Shown: in pieces, positions 10,957 to 23,100 of the stretch
Position numbering within the stretch: the stretch's first letter is position 1
How the letters are laid out: each line of letters starts with the position of its first letter
NCBI GenBank assembly: GCA_007844125.1
Contig: CM017567.1
Span: 8,640,196 to 8,704,195, forward strand
Source: Sinonovacula constricta
Lineage: Eukaryota; Mollusca; Bivalvia; Cardiida; Solecurtidae
DNA length: 64,000 nt
Direction of reading: 5' to 3'
Notes under the pieces: generated by a model
What the model was told of the DNA's origin: nothing
Database searches by the model: none
What the model saw: only the letters and a program-made list of their open reading frames with translations
Program-made: the position numbers and the translations under genes

Positions 10957-13900
10957 GTAATTTTCTCTATTATTTTCACACAACAAACATTTTAGTTAGT
11001 TCTACTTCTGGATGTATGTTTTTTCAATGTCATTATTTCTGTATCTTATGTTCCTAACCCTTTAAAAGGCATCTGTACTCATTTATAATTGCAGAGAACT
11101 TATTTTATTCTTCACTTTAAAGATATAATTAAATAATAATAAACACTGTTATGTATTATTGAGTTAAATTAAACATGTCTTATACTTTTTAGAGTATGTC
11201 CGATCCTTTAGTATTGTTTGGCAAAATATTGTAACAAAAAATCCTAGGACTTAAGGGGACATCCATGACTACGTGGTTACCGGTAGCATAGCCAGTTTTA
11301 TACTGCTTAGCACATAGGTCCTAGTGAGAGCAAAACCTTCCGTATAAGAAGGACTTACAGTTGACCTGCAATGAAGATGGTGTTTCTATCCAGGCATTGG
11401 CCATGGGTTTTGGCCTACCTTAAGTACTTGTAGTCAAAATTTTGATCATATGTTAAGTCTGTCATATGAAACTTTGTTGCTGGTTCCCCTTGCAGGCCTG
11501 ATGTTCAGCTGATAGAGGAGGAGGAACCGCAGAGGTCCAGGTCTGATGTAGAGTTGGATGAGGTAGAGATACACAATCCAAAACTGGATGAGATCCTGCA
11601 GGATGACAGATGGGTCGACGATATCACGTATGTGGACTGCTTGTGCTATGTTTAGTTAACATCATGATAAAAAACAAAAATGGACCATATCAGCAACTTG
11701 TATGTCACTGCTCCCACTTTTGACAATTTCTATTTATACCTTGGTCAAGTGCTAACAAATTGTATCCCAAACTAACAGAATGTGCTGTTTGCTTTTAAGT
11801 ATGTCAGCCAATTGGTTTACACTTGTACTGATTGGGTTAACCTTTTATGTAAACACACTTGACCATCCATATATTTCACCACTAAGATCTAAGAAAAAAA
11901 GAAATATTTTAAAAGGCTTAATGATAAAACTGCACATTATGTTCCCCTTTTCAAATATTTCCATTTTTACAGCAATCCCTGGTTATAAAATTGCACCACT
12001 TTTCTATTCCAGGGGTCTGGTGCCTCACTGTATATCCATACTGAAGACATGCCACCATCTCACCGAGCGGCTGGTTGCTATGACAATGAGCAACTCAGAG
12101 AAGATCCGCACCCAAGAGATGTTGACAGACATCATCACAGTGGCCAAGCGGATAAACCCACGAGTGGATGAGGTGGTGCAGTCAATGTACCCACCCCTGG
12201 ATCCACGACTCTTGGAGGCAAGGTATGTAGGTATGGTGGGACATGGATTTCAAAGACTTAAGTATCCTCTCACAGAACAGGAACAACAAATTCTGTTTTA
12301 TATTTACACAGCCTGTAGAGTTATAGGATCTGTGTAAGACAGTAAAGTGAAGAGATAGTCTTAACAATTTCTCTGGACAGTGGGCACTTTATAGATTTAA
12401 ATAGATTTTAATATGATGATGGTACATTTCACAATAAGAAAACATGCAAAAGTCCTATGAGTACATGAATTAAAATTTTTAAAAAGCACAGTACAACGGT
12501 ATTCACATGCCAGTCAGTTGTAAAGGTTACTACAAAACTGTAACGATGCGTAATGCAAAATAAAGCAAACCCTGCCGCCTGGGCTGCCTCGCAAGTTTCA
12601 AATTCTGCAGTTTTTAGCTCACCTGAGCACAATGTGCTTAAGGGGAGCTTTTGTGATACTGCTTCGTCCGTCGGACAGCTCACCTGAGCATGTTGTGCTC
12701 AAGGGGAGCTTTTGTGATACTGCTTCGTCTGTCACGTGGGGTCAAAAAGTAGGTCACTAGGTCAAATCTTAGAAAAAGCTTGTGAACACATTAGAGGCCA
12801 AATTTATTAGCCAATCTTCATCAAACTTGGTCAGAATGTTTGTCTACATGAAATCTTGGAGTAGTTCATTATTGGGTCACCTGGGGTCAAAAAGAAGGTC
12901 ACTAGGTCAAATTTTAGAAAAAGCTTGTGAACACACTTGAGACCACATTTATAGCCCAATCTTCACCAAACTTGGTCAGAATTTTTGTCTGCATGAAATC
13001 TTGAATGAGTTCATAACTGGGTCATGTTGGGTCAAAAGGTAGGTCACAAGGTCACATCTTACAAAAAGCTTGTGAACACACAAGAGGCCACATTTACAAG
13101 CCAAACTTCATCAAACTTGGTCAAAATGTTTGTCTGCATGAATCTTGGACGAGATCATAACTGGGTCATGTGGGGTCAAAAAGTAGGTCACTCGGTCAAA
13201 TTTTAGAGAAAGCTTGTGAACACACTTGAGACCACATTTAAAGTCCAATCTTTGCCAAAATTTGATCAAAATGTTTGTCTGCATGAAATCTTGGATCAGT
13301 TCATTATTGGGTCACGTGGGTTCAAAAAGTAGGTCACATTTTAGAAAAACCTTGTGAAAACACTTAGGAGGCCACATTGATGTCCCAATCTTCACCAAAC
13401 TTGCCAGCATGTTTGCCGGTATGAAATCTTACATATGTTTTGAAGTGAGTCATGTAGATTCAGTAGATAACCTGGTAAAATTCTAGAAAATGTTATCAAC
13501 CCAGTGGCCATACTAATGGTCCAATCTTCACCAAAATTTCTAAAGTAAAATACTTAATTACTTGATGCCAGATTTAAACCTACTAAAAGCCTGTGTCATT
13601 ATATGAGCGATTAAGGGCCATCATGGCCCTCTTGTTTTTAATTTTATTAGCTTCTATTATTTTTTCCCATTTCAAGTCAGCTATTCTATGAATTAATAGA
13701 GATATTCTGGTCACTCCAGTAGGTTTAAGTTTTGCATGAAAGTACTATTGATCTTTTATCCACTAACCAGTGCATAACTAGGAAAATTCTTATGTCTGAC
13801 CACTGATATAATCATTCTTGGTAGTTCAGTATTGGATTTTATAAGAGATATAGCTGTTATTGGTCTGAGGCAACTTTGGTTAATGTTGCACTATGATATT

Positions 13901-16786
13901 TGTATATGCAAATACGTTCAAGCTAAAAATCATACTATCAAGACCTTGAATAATCAAAGCAGTATCTTGTTTAATTTCTTGTTATATCAATATTTACTAT
14001 TACAATATTCACTTTATAAATACTCCTTCTGCATTTGCACAGCCCTGGTGCTGTCTATGACATCTCATGTTATATCAGTTAATATTTGATATTACAATAT
14101 TCACATTATAAATACAGGCCTAGGTGCACAGCCCTGCTGCTGTCTGCAACAGATCATGTTTAATCAGTTTATATTTAATATTACAATATTTACAATATTC
14201 AAACACTTTCCTGCCCTTTCAGGTGCACAGCCCTGGTGCTGTCTGTGAGTCATCTGGTGCTGGTGACGAAGCATGCATGTAAGTTGTCGGGGAACCTTGA
14301 CTGGATTGACCAGGCTCTGGCAGATGTGGAAGACCATCTTAGGGTATGTCATTACTTTTGGATTGAGGCCACATTTTTCAATTTTCTCAGACAATCCTGT
14401 TATGGTAGAGCCTCAGTATACAACAGGAATACCTACCTTTGACAGCTTAGGAAAACCAAATTGGGGCACCTAGCTCGGGCATTGAAAGATAGCTCCAGGT
14501 CAGCCAGTCAAAATCTCTCACACAAAATTTCCTACACAAACCCCCACACATAAAATCTCTCGCACAAAATGTTTCACATAAACTCCTCTATAAAATCGCC
14601 AACATAACATCTCAAACACAAAATATTTCACAACAAAGTCTCATACAAAATTTGTCCTGGTTGATAAAATCTCATTAACTGAGTTTTGTTTGTTTTTTGG
14701 TTACATCATACTGACACATATTGGTTCTGTCATGCTTTTATTGATGAAGAAAGATGATACCTGGATAGGACCTCTTACACGTGGAAGGTCAGATGTTTCT
14801 GCAATTGAGATCTAACATTGTAAACATATGGCCTAGTTTTGAGGCCTATCATAGCAAAATGGACACCTTAGCTGTAGCTGTAAATATTCATTTTGTAATT
14901 CATTACATATTCATAAATTTATTCATCATTTAACAAAAATAGATGAGCATATTGAATAAATAGATTAGATAGATGTTATAGGAAAAAAAGCCAACATCAA
15001 CAAAAAAACAACAACATTATTAGTATACTTCATCTAAAGCAACAATAAGCATATTGACCAAGAGTACAAAATATATAAGGTTAACTTGCTTATTATAACT
15101 TTCCTGAAATTGAAACTATTTTGGAGTGGTGCTTGAATGTTTTTACTATATAAAGTCTTTAAAACTGTGTCAATATGTGGTCATCTGGACCAAGTATGTC
15201 AAGTAAATTTGCATATTTGATTTCTGATGTGCTAGTCCTTGAGTGAAAGATTTAGGCCAAATAATGTGTGTGCATACATTATTTCTCTGCCTGGTAAGCT
15301 CAAATTGGTATATTTTTAGCAAAAATTGAAGATCCAGGTCAACCAGCTACCGCTGGGATGTCTGATCAGGATCTACATTATTTGCGGCTAAGGTTCTGTC
15401 AATGTCACTCAGTACATATGCATGTTGTCTGTGGCTGAAAGATAGCTGAGAGTTTCATTGACCCTTACCTTGCTTAATGAGTTAATAAAATGTTAATTTT
15501 TGATTATTACTTAATTAAACAAAAAACACATTTTCATAGACTTTTCAGCAAATAGTGCAGGTCCTGATCAGGAAGCTCCTAGTAGGTTGATGGCTGAACT
15601 GGATCTTTACTATTTGCCTTATCCTTATAATTACTTGTTTATTTAACAAGTGAAGCAGGCTAAGAGATGACCCCATACTGTCCAGGGTAAGCAATGTTAT
15701 CAAACATTGGCAAGTCAACTGATCGTTATCTTGGCAAACATTAGTGACCTTATTATCTGCTATGTTGTGATCATACATAAATACATTTAGGTCAGTGTGG
15801 GAAGGGAGAATGTCAATGTAATCACTTCCTTATTTGGTTTGCTTTCTATCTGTTCAGAACTGATCAAAGTAGGACTTAGCTGATACTTGTTCGATTTTGT
15901 GGTTCTTTTAAAAGAACAAAATATAACTGATTGTTGTTTATTGTGAGTGTCTAAGCAATATATTGAATTGTTTAACTTTTTTAATCAAGATTGTACCATG
16001 CTATGCTTTATATGCTCCCTGAATGAAAATTTGGGCAAGCATATAGTCGCTGCATTGTCCGTCCATCAGTCCATGCATCCGTCTGTCTGTCCATCACTCC
16101 CGCATTCGTGTCTGGCCCATAACCTTGTTATTTGAAATCGCATTTTAAAATTATTTGACAGAAATGATTGTCATATCAAGACAATTTGTCGTGCGTAAGA
16201 GTCGAGTAGCTACCTTGACGGTCGCTTGTTTTCACTGAATTGGGAAAATGACCCAAAAGATGACATCAGGAATTGTGGAACATCGGGAATTGTGGAAAAA
16301 ATGTCACTGTTTTTGCCAAATTGAAAAAAGGTTTTGCATCCAGGACTATATTTCTTTATTAATGAGCATATATACGCCTATTAGCTATCAATTTTATGCA
16401 AGAGTTTTCTCAATTTGCTTTAATTTTTTCAAATAACAACCTTTTTTTAAAGAACTCTTGGCTTCAAGCTGCTTCAAAGCATCTATCTCAGCAACCAGGG
16501 CCCATATTGGATTGAAAATTTTAACACACATTCCCATTCCTGAAACCTTCAATTTTAAATGATATTGCCTGGCTTGAATTTATGTAAAATTTCAATTGTT
16601 GTTTTTTTAAATAAGAAATTTATAGATAAATTAAGTAATGTCAATGTTGTATTAATAAATAGTGTAAAGATCAGGATAAATGTCCACAATTGTCTACCTA
16701 GAGATCATACATACTGATATATTCAGGTTGTATAGTTTTATGTTGGATTTTGTAAGAAAATATTACCCTAGTTTGCTTAAGAATGT

Positions 16787-16879
<93 letters not shown>

Positions 16880-19800
16880 TATTTATATATACATGTATAT
16901 ATATATAATATACATATATGCAGGTTATGGTTTTGGGTGCAAGGATGATCTATCTCACATCATATTATCAAGTACTTAAATAGTCTAGTATGATGTCCTG
17001 GGACAGCTCTTATATGTTCCAATTGAGAATTTTCAAGGAAAAAATTGGGGTGGGGAAGTACACTTTTTTCCATCATTAATATGTTGCAAAATGGCTGTAA
17101 AATAGAACAAATGGGATCTGCCAGGACTGACATACAGTTATTAAGGAAAATGTGACTGATAGAGCTACAAGACCTGGTAGCGCAATTGGTAGACCATCAG
17201 CTCCTGGCATAGGAGGTCCTGGGTTCTATGCCCATCCTTGACATACTATTAGTAGAAAATGGTAGTTCCATGACTGATTTTACCCAATGTCAGGATAATG
17301 TGACTGGGTGTGGTCATGCAAGGTGTTCACAGCATGCTTTACACAGTGAAGGCAGCATTATATCTGCTTCAAGTAAATACCATCTCCAGATAACTGAAAT
17401 ACTGTTGATGGGACGATAAACCTAATAAACAAGCTGATAGAGTGCTAGCTTATCATATAAAGTTCCCGTACCATCTTTCACATTGAAGGTAGAATTTGAT
17501 CTGCTTCAAGTAAAAGTAGTCTTTGTTTGAAAAAGATAGTGGAATATTCAGTCTTATAAAACAAATTTTTGATAAGATGACAATGTTTATTATGCAAATA
17601 AAGATATTAAAATTTAAGTTGAAGGCATCCTTCTGTACAATTTAATGGGGATATAGTTACCCCATTAAGTAAAATTGCACACTTAACACAGTGAAAAATA
17701 GTTTTATGGTGATATGTTTATATAAAGTACCTGTAGGTATGACAATCATACAGAAAGGTGAAGTTAGCTTAATTGATACATACTACTGTATTCAAAATTT
17801 AGCAAGTTTATACATTTGTATGGCTTATACAGATAGTGTAAGTCCTGATTATCTAGCTCTTTGCTGGGAGCTGTCTGATCATCATCTACACTATCTCTCT
17901 GCTGGGAGCTGTCTGATCATCATCTACACTATCTCTCTGCTGGGAGCTGTCTGATCAGGATCTACACTATCTCTCTGCTGGGATCTGTCTGATCAGGATC
18001 TATACTAGCTCTCTGCTGGGAGCTGTGTCTGATCAGGATCTACACTAGCTCTCTGCTGGGAGCTGTGTCTGATCAGGATCTATATTAGCTCTCTGCTGGG
18101 AGCTGTCTGATCAGGATCTACACTAGCTCTCTGCTGGAAGCTGTCTGATCAGGATCTACACTAGCTCTCTGCTGGGAGCTGTCTGATCAGGATCTACACT
18201 AGCTCTCTGCTGGGAGCTGTCTGATCAGGATCTACACTAGCTCTCTGCTGGGAGCTGTCTGATCATCATCTACACTATTTCTCTGCTGGGAGCTGTCTGA
18301 TCAGGATCTACACTATCTCTCTGCTGGGAGCTGTCTGATCATGATCTACACTAGCTCTCTGCTGGGAGCTGTCTGAGCAGGATCTACACTAGCTCTTTGC
18401 TGGGAGCTGTCTGATCAGGATCTACACTAGCTCTCTGCTGGAAGCTGTCTGATCAGGATCTACACTAGCTCTCTGCTGGGAGCTGTCTGCTCAGGATCTA
18501 CACTAGCTCTCTGCTGGGAGCTGTCTGATTAGACTCTACACTAGCTCTCTGCTAGGAGCTGTCTGATCAGGATCTACACTAGCTCTCTGCTGGGAGCTGT
18601 CTGATCAGGATCTACATTAGCTCTCTGCTGGGAGCTGTCTGATCAGGATCTACACTAGCTCTCTGCTTGGAGCTGCCTGATCAGGATCTACACTAGCTCT
18701 CTGCTGGGAGCTGTCTGATCATCATCTACACTAGCTCTCTGCTGGGAGCTGTCTGATCAGGATCTACACTAGCTCTCTGCTGGGAGCTGTCTGATCAGGA
18801 TCTACACTAGCTCTCTGCTGGAACTGTCTGATCAGGATCTACACTAGCTCTCTGCTGGGAGCTGTCTGATCAGGATCTACACTAGCTCTCTGCTGGGAGC
18901 TGTCTGATTAGAATCTACACTGGCTCTGCTGGGAGCTGTCTTATCAGGATCTACACTAGCTCAACTGGGAGCAGTCTTATCAGGATCTACACTAGCTCAA
19001 CTGGGAGCAGTCTGATCAGGATCTACACTAGCTCAACTGGGAGCAGTCTGATCAGGATCTACACTAGCTCAACTGGGAGCAGTCTTATCAGGATCTACAC
19101 TAGCTCAACTGGGAGCAGTCTGATCAGGATCTACACTAGCTCTCTGCTGGGAGCTGATATAGTTTAGTAAACAGAGATAACAGGGATTTTGTCAACTTTG
19201 GAAAATTACCAGGAGGCATTTTGTCCACCTATGCTAAAATGAACAAAAGGGATTTTGTGTTTGTGTGTGTGCGCGAGTGTGTTCGTGTGCATGGGTGTGT
19301 GTGTTGATTCCTTCACCCAAAGTACCCATGTGGCCCTGTCAAGAGTGTGGAGCCTTGCATTAGTGTAGACTGCAGGATAAGATTAGTCTGCCCAGGGTCC
19401 TAGCCTCCTATATTTTTTTTATGATCCATACTAATTTAAGTAGAGAGATTAGTGATGCCACAGAATTCACAACTTCAGAGACTATCATTTACACTTACTG
19501 GCCACCCATGATTGTAACATTGTACAAAAGAAAGAAATGTGGTTACAACTGACCAAAAGCATACTGAATGCATACAATGTTATTATACTTGCAGACTGGG
19601 GTACTACCTAATTTTCTGTTGGGTTTTAAATATTATTTGGAAATAAAGTTTACTTGGTTGAAAATGAGCATAACTACTGGTAAGGTAAAAAAATATGTGG
19701 CTGGAACAACTGACACATGCGCTGTAGGGTAGAAAGGTACACATGCAAGAGGTTCACTAATACAGCACATATATGCTGAGAAACATTTTATATCTACATT

Positions 19801-20329
19801 TTGGATTGATCTGCTGCTGCCTTTATACAGGGAATCTCTGTATGGCCTTATGTCTATTGATTATTTGATAACATCATAACTTTATACACTACAGTAACTC
19901 TCCGATAACTTCTTCTTTAAAAAAAAGATCATCCCTGCTTTTTATCTAAGTTTGCCCATTTTGGGGTATTTACTTCCAGATAAGACACTTAACTTGAGTG
20001 ATTAGAAAGTTTTACTTTAAGTTCACTTAATATCCTCCACTTTTACATAAATAGTATAAACTTGAAAAAGATAGATTGAGACTTGTATAAAAAAAAATTA
20101 CAAAAACTATTAATTTGAAGACGTTTAATATGATTTATAAATTAATATTTACCAGATTTGACTTTTTTCAGTACCATTTCCATATCTATTTCAGGTATTA
20201 CAAGAAGCAAGTTTTAGTTTGTCTCCCGATTGTCGGGTGACTCCGTCCAGTTCATCATCCAACTCATCAGATGACAGTCAACAAGCTGTTGTCATGGCAA
20301 CCCAGTCCAGTGAATCATCACAAGTCTAA
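10811..20329 (+). CDS. TMEM98: Transmembrane protein 98 (TMEM98), 5 coding exons, 247 aa
   Basis: Spliced coding sequence: 10811-10956, 11496-11627, 12013-12222, 14223-14343, 20195-20329 (744 nt with stop). All introns are GT-AG; phases are 2, 2, 2, 0. The protein starts MAEMETVVAVAIGILSTVF and has one hydrophobic segment at about residues 8-30, ending FVCRQKFC as in vertebrate TMEM98. A conserved soluble domain follows, with ILKTCHHLTERLVAMTM, KRINPRVDEVVQSMYPPLDP, LSVSHLVLVTKHAC and NLDWIDQALADVEDHL. The C-terminal tail (about 44 aa) is serine-rich and unlike the vertebrate tail. The human protein is 226 aa, so length agrees. In vertebrates TMEM98 is a single-pass ER/surface membrane protein reported to bind and restrain self-cleavage of the transcription factor MYRF; the same role here is inference. 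The second ATG at 10820 is an alternative start matching the vertebrate N-terminus. The gene converges on DDX42. Confidence 0.95.
11496..11627 (+). CDS. TMEM98: TMEM98 coding exon 2 (acidic linker)
   Basis: Begins after TTGCAG. Encodes an acidic linker with IEEEEPQRSRSDVELDEVEI and NPKLDEILQDDRWVDDI, which aligns with the 'NPHIEAILENEDWIEDA' region of the human protein. The donor is GTATGT. Confidence 0.92.
12013..12222 (+). CDS. TMEM98: TMEM98 coding exon 3 (core of the soluble domain)
   Basis: Begins after TTCCAG and ends at GTATGT. Encodes the most conserved part, including VAKRINPRVDEVVQSMYPPL and DPRLLEAR. The open frame extends upstream into the intron to 11780, but family comparison and the acceptor fix the exon start at 12013. 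Confidence 0.95.
12616..13634 (+). mobile_element. Helentron/pearl-like element with internal tandem repeats (TMEM98 intron 3)
   Basis: Begins with a 61-bp duplicated head (AGCTCACCTGAGCA at 12616 and 12677). About five tandem units of 144-146 bp follow, each containing GGGTCAAAAAGTAGGTCAC, CTTGTGAACACA and CATGAAATCTTGGA. It ends in a hairpin AGGGCCATCATGGCCCT at 13614-13630 followed by CTTG. Short internal tandem units plus a 3' hairpin are typical of non-autonomous Helentrons and the bivalve pearl elements. The assignment is inference. Copies in the opposite orientation lie at 31285, 34140 and 54335. Confidence 0.7.
14223..14343 (+). CDS. TMEM98: TMEM98 coding exon 4
   Basis: Begins after CTTTCAG and ends AGG at a GTATGT donor. 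Encodes CTALVLSVSHLVLVTKHACK and NLDWIDQALADVEDHLR, matching vertebrate TMEM98 closely. Confidence 0.95.
15330..15617. mobile_element. Two partial family A palindrome cores (about 15330-15395 and 15547-15617)
   Basis: The first carries GTCTGATCAGGATCTACATT with a weak left arm. The second carries a left arm AGCAAATAGTGCAGGTCC and a right arm CTGGATCTTTACTATTTGCC. Both lie in TMEM98 intron 4. Confidence 0.5.
16787..16918. repeat. (TG)n/(TA)n microsatellite in TMEM98 intron 4
   Basis: A short TG run passes into about 55 TA dinucleotides with a few interruptions near the right end. The open frame across it reads alternating tyrosine and isoleucine and is a product of the repeat. Confidence 0.95.
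17171..17432 (+). mobile_element. tRNA-derived SINE, family 1
   Basis: The head GACCTGGTAGCGCAATTGG is a good A-box region and the B box is degraded (GGTTCTATGCC). Body and tail (ACGATAAACCTAATAAACAA) match the copy at 3867-4154. Confidence 0.75.
17829..19156. repeat. 38-bp satellite-like array, about 34 copies, apparently derived from the family A palindrome
   Basis: The unit is 38 bp and contains CTCTCTGCTGGGAGCTGTCT followed by GATCAGGATCTACACTAG. Late copies (from about 18950) use a 36-bp variant with CTCAACTGGGAGCAGTCT. The array is preceded at 17829-17855 by the left arm of a family A palindrome (CAGATAGTGTAAGTCCTGAT), and the repeated unit equals the loop plus right arm of that palindrome. 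It is inside TMEM98 intron 4. Perfect direct repeats with no spacers rule out a CRISPR reading. Confidence 0.95.
20195..20329 (+). CDS. TMEM98: TMEM98 coding exon 5 (C-terminal tail and stop)
   Basis: Begins after ATTTCAG with VLQEASFSLSPDCRV, followed by a serine-rich tail, and stops at TAA 20327-20329. The reading frame continues exactly from exon 4 (phase 0). The VLQEA start lines up with 'VLREAALASEP' of the human protein. Confidence 0.9.
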   Translation, partial: VLQEASFSLSPDCRVTPSSSSSNSSDDSQQAVVMATQSSESSQV

Positions 20330-22445
20330 TCAAGTCCAGGATACACTTTGAAAGAAAATGTTGGTAAATTGTTGTGGCAACACAATTCAAGGAATCAAGT
20401 TCACTGTTAAGACAGGAGTTTGGGGCGGATAGTTTTTATATATATAAAAGATAGAAGTTCGCCAAAAGTTGACATACTGTTTTTTCCCTGTCACACATGT
20501 GTTGAAGAAAGTTGTAAAACAGTGTACACTGTCCCTATTTGTGGTACACATTTCCAGAAAAGTTTCAGAGAAACTGTGTCATGAGCGCCTTTCTTTCAGG
20601 GTTTGGATTTCAGTTTGGATACTCATGCTATAGTGCAGTATTTTTTATAAGGAGAAGTGTGAAAAATAGCTTGTTGTTAGTTGTGAACTTTTTCACAATA
20701 GAGAGCTAAAAGAGTGCATTGCTAAGTGGTTGAAAAAGATTGGAAAAAACACATTTTGCATTCATGTATATAGTCTACACCATCTCAACTATGTTAAGAG
20801 TTACTAGGCTTAAAGTTGCGAGTTGGTTGTGCCTTTTGTTTAAGCTCAGACAATACAACAGTAACTGCCTTAAATAAGAACTAAGAGTGTTTGATGATTG
20901 AAATAATTGCCCTTCCTTTCAGAGCTTGTGAAGTGACTTGTGGTGTGAGATGCTTCACATATGTCTTACCTGAAGATTTATAAAGTGCTGAAAACATACA
21001 GATGATACTAACTTAAGTGAAAAGAACTTGTATGTTATATTTAGCATATATATATGAGGATAGATTTAATTAGCATCCACAGGTTATGTTTTAAACATTT
21101 ATGAATTGTATATTAATATATACCATATGCTAGATCTCGTTTACATCTCAAAACTCGAAACAGTTTGATTTTTGAAAATATCTCATCGCATACAGGAAGT
21201 TATGCCTAAATTCAATTCTCTAATTTTACAGAAAAATAGACACATTTTGAGTAAAATGACATTAGAATTTCATCAGATTGATGGCACTGAAAATGATGTC
21301 ATACTTAAAGTACTTTTTTTTGTAAATGATGCTAACATGATAGTTAAAAGTGTGAAGTCTAGATTTCAAAAGCAAATGCTATAGGTTAGAACTGCTCCTG
21401 TTTTCTTGTTACTTACATCGTTCTTTAGAGACGATACATGTAACATATGCTGCTTGAAAGATTTCTTTTTTAATTCTAAGTTTAAAAAAAACAAGTGATT
21501 TCAATGTTAATGCCATAATGCATGTCTGATCTCAAATCAACCATTTTTATTCAGGCGCCAATACAAAAATTTACCTTTTCTATATCTGAAAATATAACTT
21601 TCATTAAAATATACCATTGATAAACCTGTTGCAAATTGTTTCAAAAATTAATACCCTTAAGCAATTTTTGTCCAGAAAGGTGACAAAAATAACATTTATT
21701 TTAGACATTTTCTGGTTGTAATACAAAAACTTCACTGCTTTACAAGTGGGCAAGAAGTTACATAGATGGAATGGTAATTTAATCAGCTTAAAAGTGAAGT
21801 AGTTGTTGTGGGCGTACCCTACCTAAATATTTTAAGAATACAAGAATAACCGAAATGACAATTCTAATTGGTCTCTCATATCTACACTTTTTAATGTCTT
21901 TCAGTGGATGCTTATTTAATCTACATGTTGATATAGGTTTCATCCTGTAGGAATTCTGTGGGGATAATGCAGATGTTGCTGATTATGTTATCTTTACAGA
22001 GGTAAAGTTGCTGGTTTATTGAAAAGATAACTTGGTTTATTGATAGATATGTGAAGAATTGGAAAAGGTAAGAAGTGCCTTAATTCAAGAACCTTAATTA
22101 TGTAGAAAAAAAAACAACTTCTGTCAAATAGCAAAGACAGCTGGAAGCTGTGACATCAGGATCTGCACCGTTTGCTACTGAGTCTTTGTGTATATGTCTA
22201 CATTTACACATTCATGGTTGTTTGCCAAAAGCTTAAAATTATAAAATGTTATTAACCAAATAAAATAAAAAGGAGGATTAAATTTTATGTGATTGAAAAT
22301 GTGTGTATGGATCTGGCAAGAATATAGCGATAGTTGAATAAAAGTAATAGAATTTGTTTTTAAAATTGAGAACATGTACAAATTGACAATTGATCTCTGC
22401 AGTTTTGTTTCACGAAGTGGATATAGGGGGAGTAATGGGTGTTCA
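20330..22445 (+). other. TMEM98: TMEM98 3' flank, likely 3' UTR
   Basis: AT-rich sequence directly after the stop, without coding signal. A weak family A fragment lies at about 22124-22182. Candidate poly(A) signals AATAAA further on are at 23560, 24480 and 24855 on this strand; which one is used cannot be told by eye. Confidence 0.4.
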
Positions 22446-23100
22446 ACATCCAGTGATTGAAGTTACTTGATTGTCAGAAAATCTGTCTGGAAGCATCCAG
22501 TGCTTGAAGTTATGTCATAGACAGCAAATGTACTTGAAAGGATCCAGTGCTTCAAGTTATGTGATCATCAGCAAATATGCTTGGAAGCATCCAGTGCTTG
22601 AAGTTACTTGAGTGTCAAAAAATCTGTCTGGAAGCATCCAGTGCTTGAAGTTATGTCATAGACAGCAAATGTACTTGAAAGGATCCAGTGCTTCAAGTTA
22701 TGTGATCATCAGCAAATATGCTTGGAAGCATCCAGTGCTTGAAGTTACTTGAGTGTCAAAAAATCTGTCTGGAAGCATCCAGTGCTTGAAGTTATGTCAT
22801 AGACAGCAAATGTACTTGAAAGGATCCAGTGCTTCAAGTTATGTGATCATCAGCAAATATGCTTGGAAGCATCCAGTGCTTGAAGTTACTTGATTGTCAG
22901 AAAATCTGTCTGGAAGCATCCAGTGCTTGAAGTTATGTCATAGACAGCAAATGTACTTGAAAGGATCCAGTGCTTCAAGTTATGTGATCATCAGCAAATA
23001 TGCTTGGAAGCATCCAGTGCTTGAAGTTACGTGATTATCAGAAAATCTGTCTGGAAGCATCCAATGCTTGAAGTTATGTGATCAACAGCAAATGTACTTG
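22446..23100. repeat. Higher-order tandem repeat, period 141 bp made of three 47-bp monomers
   Basis: The junction TCTGTCTGGAAGCATCC recurs with starts exactly 141 bp apart (GG at 22489, 22630, 22771, 22912, 23053). Within each period three related 47-bp monomers contain ATCCAGTGCTTGAAGTTA or ATCCAGTGCTTCAAGTTA. Period copies are nearly identical while monomers within a period differ, which is a true higher-order structure. Confidence 0.93.

Noticed and set aside
11780..12337. 185-codon single-exon gene
   Set aside because: Only 12013-12222 is coding (TMEM98 exon 3); the rest of the open frame is intron read-through outside good splice sites.
16680..16979. 99-codon frame with an alternating Tyr-Ile run
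   Set aside because: It is a translation of a (TA)n microsatellite.
17829..19156. CRISPR-like array of 36-38-bp repeats
   Set aside because: The repeats are directly adjacent with no unique spacers, sit in an intron of an animal gene, and derive from a nearby MITE palindrome.
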